NCBI GenBank assembly: GCA_035272605.1
Contig: DATEQM010000232.1
Location: 1 to 13,884 of the forward strand
Source: JOPF136 sp035272605
GTDB taxonomy: Bacteria; Acidobacteriota; Terriglobia; Acidiferrales; UBA7541
DNA: 13,884 nt
Direction of reading: 5' to 3'
The position numbers were made by a program, and so were the translations under genes. Positions within the stretch are counted from its first letter, which is position 1; each line of letters opens with the position of its first letter. Below, in pieces: positions 7,514 to 13,884 of this stretch. The notes below the pieces were generated by a model. The model was not told the DNA's origin and made no database searches. It saw only the letters and a program-made list of their open reading frames with translations.

Positions 7514-9011
7514 TCGTCTGTCCGGGCGGCTGTCCGGGAGGTGGAGCGGGCGCGGCGGTCACCGAACTGGAGCACAGCGTCCAGCATCTTGTCGACATCG
7601 CGCTCCGCGGTGCGGTGATTGAAGATCGCGGCGCGGATGGCCAGTTGACCGTTGATGCGGGTGGTGGAAGGGGCAGCCACGCCGCTCTCCTGGAGATCGG
7701 CAACGATGGCGGCATTGAGCGCGTCGGGGTCGGAACCGCGGTAGCGGAAGCAGACGATATTGAGCTGGACCGGGGCCAAAAGCTCGAGGCGCGGTTCCCC
7801 GGCAATGCGTGCTTCGAGATGATACGCGATGCGGCAGATGCGCGAAATGACGATGCCGAGTTGCTTGATGCCGTAACGCGCAACGTGAACCACGTTTTGA
7901 GCGCACGGAATCCGCGGGAGAGATCGGGGCCGAAATCGGTGGGCCAAAAAGAGCCGGCGGCGAGGCCGCGCGACTGGCGCTGGAGGTAGTCAGCCTGAGC
8001 GGCGAAGGTATCGCGGTGAAGAGCGCCATCGCGCACCAGGACGAATCCGGCATCGTAGGGCACCTGGCCCCATTTGTGAAAATCGAGAGCCAGAGAATGG
8101 GCGCGCTCCATCCCGGCGAGGCGCGGGGCGACTTCCGGCGAGAGCACGCCGAGAGCGCCGAGGGCGCCATCCACGTGAAACCAGAGATGCTCGGCGGCCG
8201 CGAGGTCGGCGAGGGAGGCGAGGTCGTCGATCGCGCCGATATCCACGGTGCCTGCGGTGCCGATGAGCAGGAAGGGCACGAGCCCGGCGGCGCGGTCGGC
8301 AGCGATGGTGCTGCGCAATGCTCCGAGGTCAATGCGGTGGTTTCCGTCCACGGGGATGAGGCGGAGGGCGTTGCTGCCCAGGCCCGCATAATCCATGGCG
8401 CGCGGGATGCAGCCGTGGACCGCGGCGGAGGCATAGCCGACGAGTCGCCGGCCGTCGGCGCCGAGGCCTGCCTGGCGCACCGCAGCGCCGAGCGCCGCGC
8501 GGCGGGCCACGAGCACGGCAACGAAATTCGCCAGGGAAGTGCCGGTGACGAAGAGGCCGGTGGCTTCCTCCGGGAAACCGAAAATGCGGCGCGCCCAGGC
8601 GACGATTTGACGTTCGACTTCGATGGGCGCGTGGTCCCGGCCACCACAATTGGCGTTGAGGCCTCCCGCCAGCATCTCCGCAAGCATGCCGACGATCGTG
8701 CCGCCGCCATGCACCCAGCCCATGAAGCCGGGATGGACATTACCCGTGGCGAAAGGCAGGACGAAATCCAAGAAGTCGCGGTGAACCTCCGAGAGTTCGG
8801 TAGGGGCATGCGGCACAGGGGCGCGGAAGACGGCGCGGACATGCTGGTCCATGGGTCGCCAGACGGGACGATTGCGGATGTGTTCGACGTAGTCGAGGAC
8901 ATCGTCGAGCATGCGGTGACTTTGGAGGCGCAGAGATTGCCAGTCGGCGGGATCGAGGCTGGCGGGCGCGGACTCCGGAGCGGCCCCGGGGGGATCAGGG
9001 TTGACGCCCAT
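7510..9011 (-). CDS. PLP-dependent group II decarboxylase family protein, frameshifted near 7875
   Basis: The expected product is about 499 aa, the usual length for aromatic-amino-acid or related decarboxylases. The first 378 residues are canonical: HPGFMGWVHGGGT near 93, FVTGTSLANFVAVLVAR, GTAGTVDIGAIDDL, cofactor-binding HVDGALGA (D281), and the PLP lysine K313 in DFHKWGQVPYDAG. After LKTWFTLRV the frame is lost. The family sequence resumes at 7875 in another minus frame as YGIKQLGIVISRICRIAYHLE and ends with a TGA at 7510 that overlaps the next ATG as ATGA. One missing base explains the break. In the original frame the ORF runs on as serine-rich nonsense to 7173. The start ATG at 9011 has GAGGAG 9 nt upstream and overlaps the nfo stop (TGATG). 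The break is either a sequencing error or a recent mutation. The substrate amino acid is not evident. Confidence 0.85.
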
Positions 9012-10219
9012 CAGTGGATTCTCCTCGAAATCGCGTGTGTGATGCGGCGGGCCGCACGTTTTCGCGCCTTCGGCGCGCGCTTCGATCTTTGTGCCGAGGC
9101 TCGCGCTGCCGCGGTCCGCCTTCTTCCCTGACGGGCGAAAGCGGCGCTGCGCTGACGGGCGGAAGAGGGCGGTCCGCCGCGGCGGACGCCGCTACCCGGC
9201 TTGGGCGCAGAAAGGCCGAGGAGTGACCAGAGCGCGCGGACGTTGCGGCGGTCGTCGCCGGGGCGGTCGATAGGGGTTTCGAGCAGGAAGGCGCGGTCAG
9301 GGCTGCGCAGTCGCGGATGATTCATGATTCGCCGGAAGGCTTCGCGCCCGATGTGGCCGCGGCCGATGTGCTCGTGGCGATCGATGTGGGCGGCGAGGGG
9401 AACCTTGGAGTCGTTCACGTGGATGACGCGGACGTTATCGAGGCCGAAGGCGGCGTCGGCTTCATCGAGGGTGCGCTCCAGGCCTTCCGGCGTGCGGATG
9501 TCGAAGCCGGCGGCGAGGAGATGCGCGGTGTCGAGACAGACGCCGGGTCGGGGGACGACGCCGCGGGCGCGGCAGCCCTCGAGCATTTGCTGCAGATGAG
9601 CGAACTGCGAGCCGAGGCCGGTTCCCTGCCCTGCGGTGTTTTCGATCAGGACGCGGAGGGAGACGGAAGGAGGGCGGACACATGGGTCCGCCCCTACGGC
9701 CAGAGTGGCGCGGGCGATGGCTTCTGCGACGTTCTCGATGCCGCGGGCGATTCCGGCGTCGCGAGCGGAGCCGGGATGAACGATCAGGTAGTCGGCGCCG
9801 AGCTGGAGGGCGCGGATGATCTCGTCGCGGAAGGCGACGACGGAATTTTCCCACTGGCGCGGATCGGGAGAGGCGAGATTGATCAGGTAGTTGGCGTGGA
9901 CGGCGACGGGACCGAGGCGGAGCTCGGCGCGGCGCTCGCGGAAACGCTTGGCAACGGGAGCGGGGATGGCGCGCTGATGCGGGCGCGGCCACATGCGGGG
10001 GCTGCCGGAGAAAATTTGCAGCGCGGTACAGCCGATGCGGGCGGCGGTGTCCAGAGCGCGGCTGGCCTCGCCGGCGATGGAGGTGTGGATGCCGATGCGA
10101 GGGCGGCCGTCGAGCCACGGCGGTGCGGAAACGACAGCGGACGCGGACTCGGGGACGGGTGGCGGATAGACTTCGGGGGCCTGCGCATCGGTCATCGCGC
10201 TGTCGGTTGGATCCAGCAT
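9011..10219 (-). CDS. nfo: Endonuclease IV (AP endonuclease), with N- and C-terminal extensions
   Basis: This enzyme cleaves DNA 5' of abasic sites in base excision repair. All nine metal ligands of the tri-zinc TIM barrel are visible: H108 (VHANYL), H148 (IVHPGS), E193 (IENTAG), D230 and H233 (CLDTAHLL), H267 (VIHVNDS), D280 and H282 (HIDRHEH) and E314 (LLETPID). It has 402 aa against about 285 for the E. coli enzyme. Some 38 residues precede RIGIHTS. About 65 very basic Arg/Ala/Lys-rich residues follow LWSLLGL, starting with a repeat-derived GSGVRRGGPP. Copy R4 inserts VGADPCVRP (175-183). I chose ATG 10219, since the promoter candidate then leaves about 24 nt of leader. ATG 10195 and TTG 10231 are alternatives. 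The gene heads the coupled run into the decarboxylase. Confidence 0.93.
   Translation of the reverse strand: MLDPTDSAMTDAQAPEVYPPPVPESASAVVSAPPWLDGRPRIGIHTSIAGEASRALDTAARIGCTALQIFSGSPRMWPRPHQRAIPAPVAKRFRERRAELRLGPVAVHANYLINLASPDPRQWENSVVAFRDEIIRALQLGADYLIVHPGSARDAGIARGIENVAEAIARATLAVGADPCVRPPSVSLRVLIENTAGQGTGLGSQFAHLQQMLEGCRARGVVPRPGVCLDTAHLLAAGFDIRTPEGLERTLDEADAAFGLDNVRVIHVNDSKVPLAAHIDRHEHIGRGHIGREAFRRIMNHPRLRSPDRAFLLETPIDRPGDDRRNVRALWSLLGLSAPKPGSGVRRGGPPSSARQRSAAFARQGRRRTAAARASAQRSKRAPKARKRAARRITHAISRRIH
9167..9195 (-). repeat. GTAG-hairpin palindromic element, diverged copy R7 (nfo C-terminal extension)
   Basis: The core is the perfect palindrome GTCCGCCGCGGCGGAC (9172-9187), with GTAGC on the minus strand at the foot and GGGC at the other end. 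It encodes GSGVRRGGPP right where the conserved nfo fold ends. A direct repeat CTGACGGGCG lies beyond it at 9128-9137 and 9152-9161. Confidence 0.6.
9672..9697 (-). repeat. GTAG-hairpin palindromic element, copy R4 (inside nfo)
   Basis: Arms GGGCGGAC (9672-9679) and GTCCGCCC (9686-9693) carry the GTAG foot on the minus strand. It differs from R1 and R3 only at the loop base. It is in frame in nfo, encoding VGADPCVRP between a helix and the strand leading to IENTAG. Confidence 0.9.
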
Positions 10220-10249
10220 GTGTCGAAACAATTTGGCGACAGAGAAATC

Positions 10250-10279
10250 ATTTTAGCCGAGGGGTTCGGTGCTCCGCAA
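10250..10279 (-). promoter_or_regulatory. Candidate promoter of the nfo-led operon
   Basis: On the minus strand TTGCGG (10279-10274) and TAAAAT (10255-10250) are 18 nt apart, in an AT-richer patch of a GC-rich region. The predicted start near 10243 leaves about 24 nt before the ATG at 10219. The -10 matches five of six consensus bases and the -35 only its TTG. Confidence 0.45.
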
Positions 10280-10364
10280 TCGCACAGTTGGATGCAGCGG
10301 GAAGCCCAGTCGACCGCTTTTCTCCGGAATGGGGGTAGACTTCGGTGCCGGGACTGGACTCGCC

Positions 10365-10679
10365 ATGACAGAGCAGAAGAAACGAGCGGCCGACATCCTC
10401 GATTGGGAACATCTCTGCCGCCTCGCGGAATATGTGGAGCCATCCAGAGTTCGGCGCTGGGAACAGGCGTTAAGGGTGTTCGCCTATGCTTTCACCTCTA
10501 CTGCGGATGTGGAGCGGCAGGACCAGCTCCTGGCGGAACTTCTGCAAAATGCAACGGTCCATACCTCCATTGCATCTGCCGAGGAGGTGGTCGCTAAGCT
10601 GGCCAAGGACACCAACAGCGATGTCGTGTTGCTGCGCGAATTTGCAAGACAGTGCGGGGTGCGCCTGAGGAGGGGCTAG
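10365..10679 (+). CDS. Small protein of unknown function (104 aa)
   Basis: I do not recognise this protein. From the ATG at 10365 it reads MTEQKKRAADILDWEHLCRLAEYV and continues as a soluble, mostly helical sequence with balanced charge (RVRRWEQALRVFAYAF, DQLLAELLQNATV, SAEEVVAKLAKD), ending FARQCGVRLRRG. There is no signal peptide, membrane segment or metal motif. An in-frame upstream start at 10269 is possible, but its extra 32 residues look unlike protein and overlap the nfo promoter candidate. It is divergent from nfo and followed 10 nt later by a hairpin. The ribosome site is weak. Protein-like composition supports it as a gene, but it could be spurious. Confidence 0.55.
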   Translation: MTEQKKRAADILDWEHLCRLAEYVEPSRVRRWEQALRVFAYAFTSTADVERQDQLLAELLQNATVHTSIASAEEVVAKLAKDTNSDVVLLREFARQCGVRLRRG

Positions 10680-10688
10680 ATCGGCTTT

Positions 10689-10710
10689 GGCAGGAGGCCT
10701 TCTCTCTGCC
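10689..10710 (+). terminator. Hairpin after the 104-aa gene, possible terminator
   Basis: GGCAGGAG (10689-10696) pairs with CTC-T-CTGCC (10702-10710) with one bulged T and loop GCCTT, starting 10 nt after the stop codon. Only a weak ATTT follows, so it is not a textbook intrinsic terminator. Its left half lies in AGGAGGCCTT (10692-10701), which is directly repeated at 10720-10729. Confidence 0.4.
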
Positions 10711-11092
10711 ATTTCGGATAGGAGGCCTTAAAACCGCTGAGCAGGAGTTCTTCTGCCTTTTGCCTGCTAGAAGTCCGTCTGCTGGCCGCGCGGCCCCTTC
10801 GCGTTGCGCTGCGAGGAGTTAGAGTTCGACGCTTTGTCTTCGCTCTCACAAAACTAGTATAGCACGCCTGAGCAGCACATCTTATGAGTCCGGCAGGCCC
10901 CGTGCTGTTCTCCTCAGGATCGGAAGTCCCGAGAAGCTGAGGCGGTTTCGGCGGGGGCCGAAGCTCCGCCCTTCAGCAGTCGCCGAACGGGCTCGGTGGA
11001 TGGTCTGTTTGGGAAACGGGCGAAGATGGGATAGCTTTGACGTGTTCTAGCCCGGGGGAGCGGACCCCTGCCGGAGGGATCGGGGACTCGCC
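10711..11092 (+). other. Gene-free region and probable leader upstream of the DAHP synthase gene
   Basis: No convincing ORF, tRNA or other RNA gene is seen in this 380-nt stretch. An AT-richer patch at 10834-10863 offers the only promoter-like signals, TTGTCT and, 18 nt later, TATAGC (or TAGTAT after 15 nt). If used, the DAHP synthase message would have a leader of over 200 nt. A hairpin with arms GGCGGGGGC and GCTCCGCC around CGAA lies near 10950-10970. I see no leader peptide rich in aromatic residues. Confidence 0.35.
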
Positions 11093-12121
11093 ATGCTTGT
11101 GGTGATGGATGCGCACGCGACCGAGGAGCAGGTGCGCGCGGTATGCGCGCGCATCGAGCAGTTCGGGCTGAAGGCGCACACGATTCCGGGGACGCTGCGG
11201 ACGGCCATTGGGATCACGGGAAACCGGGGCGCGGTGGATCTGGGCACGCTCGAATCGATGCCGGGAGTGGTGGAATGCATCCCGGTCAGCAAGCCGTACA
11301 AACTGGTGAGCCTGGAGCTAAAGGCAGAGCCGACGGTGGTGCGGATCCGGACGCCGTTGGGGGAGGCGGCGATCGGCGGGAAGCAGGCGGTGCTGATTGC
11401 CGGGCCGTGCGCGATCGAATCGCGGGAGCAGGCGTTTGAGATCGCACGACACGTGCGCGACTCCGGGGGCAAATTGATGCGCGGAGGCGCGTACAAACCG
11501 CGCACGTCGCCGTACAGCTTCCAGGGGCTGGGAGAGCCGGGACTGGAGATTTTGCGGGAGGTGCGGGAGGAGTTCGGGCTGGGGATTGTGAGCGAGGCGG
11601 TGGACCACGAAAGCATGGACCTGGTGGAGGAGTCGGCGGACGTGATCCAGATCGGGGCACGGAACATGCAGAACTTTTCGCTGCTGAAGCGCGCGGGGCG
11701 GGCGAAGAAACCGGTGCTGCTGAAGCGGGGAATGGCGGCAACGCTGGACGAATTCCTGATGGCCGCGGAGTACGTGATGGCGGAGGGAAATTACCAGGTG
11801 ATCTTGTGCGAGCGGGGGGTGAGGACGTTCAGCGACTTCACGCGGAACACGCTGGACCTGGCGATCGTTCCGGCGGTGAAGGCGCGAAGCCATCTGCCGA
11901 TCCTGGTGGATCCGAGCCACGGGACGGGAAAACGAAGCAAAGTGCTGCCGCTATCGCGCGCGGCGATTGCGGTGGGAGCGGATGGGCTGCTGGTGGAAGT
12001 GCACCATGATCCCGCCTCAGCCCTTTCGGACGGGACGCAGGCCATCCTGCCGGAGGAACTCGTGCAGTTGTGGGACGAGGCGCGGCAGATTGCGGGGGTG
12101 CTGCATCGGTCGATGAATTGA
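11093..12121 (+). CDS. aroF: 3-deoxy-7-phosphoheptulonate (DAHP) synthase with N-terminal ACT-like domain
   Basis: This enzyme condenses phosphoenolpyruvate and erythrose 4-phosphate to DAHP, the first step of the shikimate pathway to aromatic amino acids. The 342-aa protein has an N-terminal ferredoxin-like/ACT domain (about 1-72, MLVVMDAHATEEQVRAV), which in the Thermotoga-type enzymes binds tyrosine or phenylalanine for feedback inhibition. The TIM barrel follows with metal ligand C106 in AGPCAIES, substrate loop KPRTSPYSFQG (135-145), IQIGARNMQNF, LLKRGM, ILCERGVRTF, H276 in DPSHGTGKR, E302 in VEVHHDP and D313 in LSDG. All catalytic residues are present. The family is sometimes named aroA or aroG, so the symbol is loose. 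The gene is not in an aro cluster here. Its ribosome site, a GGGGA stretch, is weak. Confidence 0.95.
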   Translation: MLVVMDAHATEEQVRAVCARIEQFGLKAHTIPGTLRTAIGITGNRGAVDLGTLESMPGVVECIPVSKPYKLVSLELKAEPTVVRIRTPLGEAAIGGKQAVLIAGPCAIESREQAFEIARHVRDSGGKLMRGGAYKPRTSPYSFQGLGEPGLEILREVREEFGLGIVSEAVDHESMDLVEESADVIQIGARNMQNFSLLKRAGRAKKPVLLKRGMAATLDEFLMAAEYVMAEGNYQVILCERGVRTFSDFTRNTLDLAIVPAVKARSHLPILVDPSHGTGKRSKVLPLSRAAIAVGADGLLVEVHHDPASALSDGTQAILPEELVQLWDEARQIAGVLHRSMN

Positions 12122-12128
12122 GGGGCGC

Positions 12129-12159
12129 GTGACTGGCGACTCGTGACTCGTGACTGGCG
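12129..12159. repeat. Short tandem repeat (GTGACTS heptamers)
   Basis: Just after the DAHP synthase stop, GTGACTG-GCGACTC-GTGACTC-GTGACTG follows in sequence: four 7-bp units of one pattern. The gap 12122-12337 otherwise holds no gene. A 9-bp direct repeat GGCGCGGCC occurs at 12214-12222 and 12227-12235. Confidence 0.7.
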
Positions 12160-12288
12160 GGGGGAGCGGAGAGAGCGAGCCGAGTCGCCGCGTAATTCCC
12201 TGCCCTGGTGAAAGGCGCGGCCTAACGGCGCGGCCCGTGTGCTCGCGAACTCGCTCCCGATCGGCATCCCTGCTGAATACTGAGCAAG

Positions 12289-12313
12289 GCCGCGGGGCTA
12301 TTCGCCCCGCGGC
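12289..12313. repeat. Perfect 10-bp inverted repeat upstream of the beta-propeller gene
   Basis: GCCGCGGGGC (12289-12298) and GCCCCGCGGC (12304-12313) form a perfect stem with a 5-nt loop, TATTC. It ends 24 nt before the ATG at 12338. It may be a terminator for the DAHP synthase gene without a T-run, an operator, or another dispersed palindrome. It lacks the GTAG foot of the R family. Confidence 0.75.
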
Positions 12314-12337
12314 ACAGTGGGTCGGAACGAAGAATCC

Positions 12338-13465
12338 ATGACGAAAACTTACAGAATAAATCGGCGGCTGGTGTTTGCGCTGGTGGTGCTGGGGCTGATC
12401 GGGGCGCGGGTGGTGGCGCGGCAGATGGGCCTGGCGACGCTGCGGCCGGGGCTGCATCTGTACGCGTACGTCTCCAACGTGAGGGATGGCACGGTGAGCG
12501 TGGTGGACCTGGTGGCGCTGGCGCCGCACGGTCAGATCCCCGTCGGCCCGACGCCTTCCGGGCTGCGGGCGCATCCGACGCGGGCGGAATTGTGGGGAGT
12601 GAGCACGACAGGCGGCTACGTGTGGGTGATTGACGCGCGGAAGGGCGAGGTGGCGGCGAACATCCCGGTGGGCGGGGGATTGTTTGCCGTGGACTTCTCA
12701 CCCGACGGCAGGCGGGCCTACGCCGCCGCGGCAAACACGGGCGAGGTGGCGGCGATTGACTGCGCGACGCGGCGGGTGGTGGCGCGGGCGCGGGCGGGAG
12801 AGCGGCCGTGGCTGGTTCGAGCAACGCCAGACGGGAAATACGTGCTGGTGGCCAACCGGGGGGAGAGTTCGCTCTCGCTACTGGACGCGCGGACGCTGGA
12901 GACGGTGGACAAAATCGCAGTGACGGCGGCGCCGGAACAGATTGCCGTGCTGCCGGATGCGTCGAAGGCCTTCATCGCGTCGGGCAGCGGCAGCGCCGTC
13001 TCCCTGGTGGACCTGCGCACGCGGAAGCTGCTGGCGAATCTGGCGGTGGGCGGGCGTCCGGTGGCGCTGCTGCTCTCGGCAAATGGCGCCGAACTGTACG
13101 TGCTGTCGGCGGAGTCTCACGGGCTGGATGTGATCGACACTTGGCGGAACGAGACGGGAGACCACGTGACGGTGGGCAGCACACCTGCGCTGGGCGTGCT
13201 TTCCTTTGACGGCAGCGTGCTCTATGTGACGGACACGGCGGCGGGGCGGGTGGCGCCCGTGGAGCTGAATGACCGCCGGGTGTTGCGGCCCATTTCCGTG
13301 GGGCAACGGCCGCTGGCGGCGGCGCTGACGCCGGAAGGGAATTTGCTGCTGGTGGTGAATGAAGGGTCGAACGATCTGGCAATCGTGCGCACGCGGACGA
13401 ACAGCCTGCTGACGCTGGTGCCGGTGGGGCTGAGGCCGCGGGATGTGGCGGTGAAGATGTTTTAG
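12338..13465 (+). CDS. YVTN-family beta-propeller repeat protein, membrane-anchored
   Basis: This 375-aa protein starts with a basic tip and one hydrophobic segment (RRLVFALVVLGLIGARVVA, about 10-28), a signal anchor or uncleaved signal placing the rest outside the cytoplasm. About eight repeats of some 40 residues follow, each with a YVxN-like strand, a VxDxRT turn and a VGxxP end. Examples are YVSNVRDGTVSVVDL, YAAAANTGEVAAIDC, YVLVANRGESSLSLLD, YVTDTAAGRVAPVEL and LLVVNEGSNDLAIVRT. This pattern is the YVTN/lactonase-like propeller, which commonly serves binding or scaffold roles. No catalytic residues can be assigned. I chose ATG 12338 over GTG 12317 because the basic-hydrophobic signal begins there. 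Its role is unknown and the neighbours give no pathway link. Confidence 0.85.
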   Translation: MTKTYRINRRLVFALVVLGLIGARVVARQMGLATLRPGLHLYAYVSNVRDGTVSVVDLVALAPHGQIPVGPTPSGLRAHPTRAELWGVSTTGGYVWVIDARKGEVAANIPVGGGLFAVDFSPDGRRAYAAAANTGEVAAIDCATRRVVARARAGERPWLVRATPDGKYVLVANRGESSLSLLDARTLETVDKIAVTAAPEQIAVLPDASKAFIASGSGSAVSLVDLRTRKLLANLAVGGRPVALLLSANGAELYVLSAESHGLDVIDTWRNETGDHVTVGSTPALGVLSFDGSVLYVTDTAAGRVAPVELNDRRVLRPISVGQRPLAAALTPEGNLLLVVNEGSNDLAIVRTRTNSLLTLVPVGLRPRDVAVKMF

Positions 13466-13519
13466 AGGCAGTGGCGAGTGACGAGCGGCTAGCGAAGAGA
13501 GCGGGCGGCTGGGATTGGG

Positions 13520-13565
13520 AAAAGACTGAACACGGAGTTCACGGAGATACGGAGAACTACGGAGG
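13520..13565. repeat. ACGGAG-unit repeat leading into palindrome R5
   Basis: ACGGAG occurs at 13532, 13541, 13549 and 13559, after AAAAGACTGAACACGGAG (13520-13537). The same kind of lead-in precedes copy R1 at 3188-3211, so the palindrome and this block may form one larger composite repeat. The gap 13466-13598 has no gene. Confidence 0.6.
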
Positions 13566-13578
13566 GGGGAATCGGAGT

Positions 13579-13602
13579 GCAGCCACATGGGGCTGCCCCT
13601 AC
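13579..13602 (-). repeat. GTAG-hairpin palindromic element, diverged copy R5 (supplies a stop codon)
   Basis: On the minus strand GTAGGG leads into arms GCAGCC and GGCTGC around loop CCATGT, the loop type of R4. The TAG of the foot is the stop codon of the right-edge gene. Confidence 0.7.
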
Positions 13603-13884
13603 CAAGCGTAGGCCTCCTCGCCGAGGGCTACGGTTAGGACGCCCTGGGCAGGGAGGACGTCCACAGGCAGGCCGCCGTGCCACAGGGCGACGCCGATTTC
13701 CAGCGAGGTGCGGCCAGCGGAGGGGACGAGTTCGCGGTCGATGCTGGCTTCCAGAATGGCGCCGAGGGCGACGCGCACCTTTGCCGCGCCGGCGAGCAGG
13801 CAGGCACCGTCCTGCTCGACCGAGTGGCCGATAATCTTTCCTTCCGCTACCTGGACAATCAGAACCGCGTCGCCTTCTCCTTTG
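13599..13884 (-). CDS. C-terminal part of an unidentified protein (runs off right edge)
   Basis: The minus strand is open from the window edge to a TAG at 13601-13599, giving 94 complete residues. They read KGEGDAVLIVQVAEGKI near the start, then RELVPSAGRTSLEIG, VALWHGGLPVDVLPAQG and VLTVALGEEAYAW at the end. The LWxxGLPVDxLP ending with a beta-rich character recalls the C-termini of some GH57-type glycoside hydrolases, but I cannot confirm this from one short segment. The reading frame has normal composition, and antisense frames look like shadows. The stop codon lies in repeat R5, so the original C-terminus may have been slightly different. Confidence 0.6.
   Translation of the reverse strand, partial: KGEGDAVLIVQVAEGKIIGHSVEQDGACLLAGAAKVRVALGAILEASIDRELVPSAGRTSLEIGVALWHGGLPVDVLPAQGVLTVALGEEAYAW

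Noticed and set aside
5291..7618. Very long plus-strand open frame (775 codons) opposite leuS and the AsnB-like gene
   Set aside because: It is antisense to two clear protein families, and its Asp/Glu/Ala/Gly-rich composition is typical of mirror frames in high-GC DNA.
7173..7872. Continuation of the decarboxylase frame to a 612-residue product
   Set aside because: After the frameshift the sequence is Ser/Arg/Pro-rich and unlike any family, and it overlaps the next gene by about 340 nt. The true C-terminus is in the frame ending at 7510.
9063..9077. CGCGCC-TTC-GGCGCG hairpin near the end of nfo as a terminator
   Set aside because: It lies inside the coding sequence of a coupled operon. On the transcribed strand it is followed by A residues, not T residues.
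3212..9697. CRISPR array
   Set aside because: The repeats are palindromes hundreds to thousands of bases apart, partly inside genes, without regular spacers or cas genes.
10815..10850. tRNA-like GTTCGA in the gap before DAHP synthase
   Set aside because: The flanking bases do not form a T-stem and there is no anticodon arm or acceptor stem.
11047..11667. Minus-strand open frame opposite the DAHP synthase gene
   Set aside because: It is antisense to a gene with all catalytic motifs and shows no family features.

Overview
The window is high-GC bacterial chromosome with densely packed, mostly housekeeping genes. Gene content (ECF sigma with a zinc-finger partner, a small XRE regulator, a YVTN beta-propeller protein, many short palindromic repeats) suggests an Acidobacteriota-like soil bacterium. 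This is an inference from gene style only; nothing in the window fixes the taxonomy.

Layout. Positions 1-889 (minus) hold an ECF sigma factor and the start of its probable anti-sigma factor, with a candidate ECF-type promoter just upstream. Positions 1127-1498 (plus) encode a small XRE regulator whose likely promoter predicts a leaderless mRNA. Positions 1567-10219 are a long minus-strand run, in transcription order: nfo (endonuclease IV), a PLP-dependent group II decarboxylase broken by a one-base frameshift, an asparagine-synthetase-like protein without the glutaminase cysteine, leuS and guaA. The first three are joined by TGATG and ATGA stop/start overlaps, so they are probably translationally coupled. 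From 10365 the plus strand carries a 104-aa protein of unknown function, an ACT-like-domain DAHP synthase (first step of the shikimate pathway) and a membrane-anchored YVTN beta-propeller protein. The right edge (13599-13884, minus) holds the C-terminus of an unidentified protein.

The most unusual feature is a family of seven short palindromes, all in the same orientation, each with GTAG at the foot of a hairpin as in REP elements. Four copies match over 26 bp except at one base. Three of those four lie in frame inside essential-type genes (two in leuS, one in nfo) and encode the same nonapeptide, VGADPxVRP. A fourth, diverged copy encodes part of an added nfo tail, and another supplies the stop codon of the right-edge gene. 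These look like REP-type elements that have entered coding sequence, comparable in principle to the palindromic elements found inside Rickettsia proteins.

The second point of interest is the coupled decarboxylase and asparagine-synthetase-like pair. It may be a small amine/amide biosynthesis module, but its product cannot be read from the sequence.
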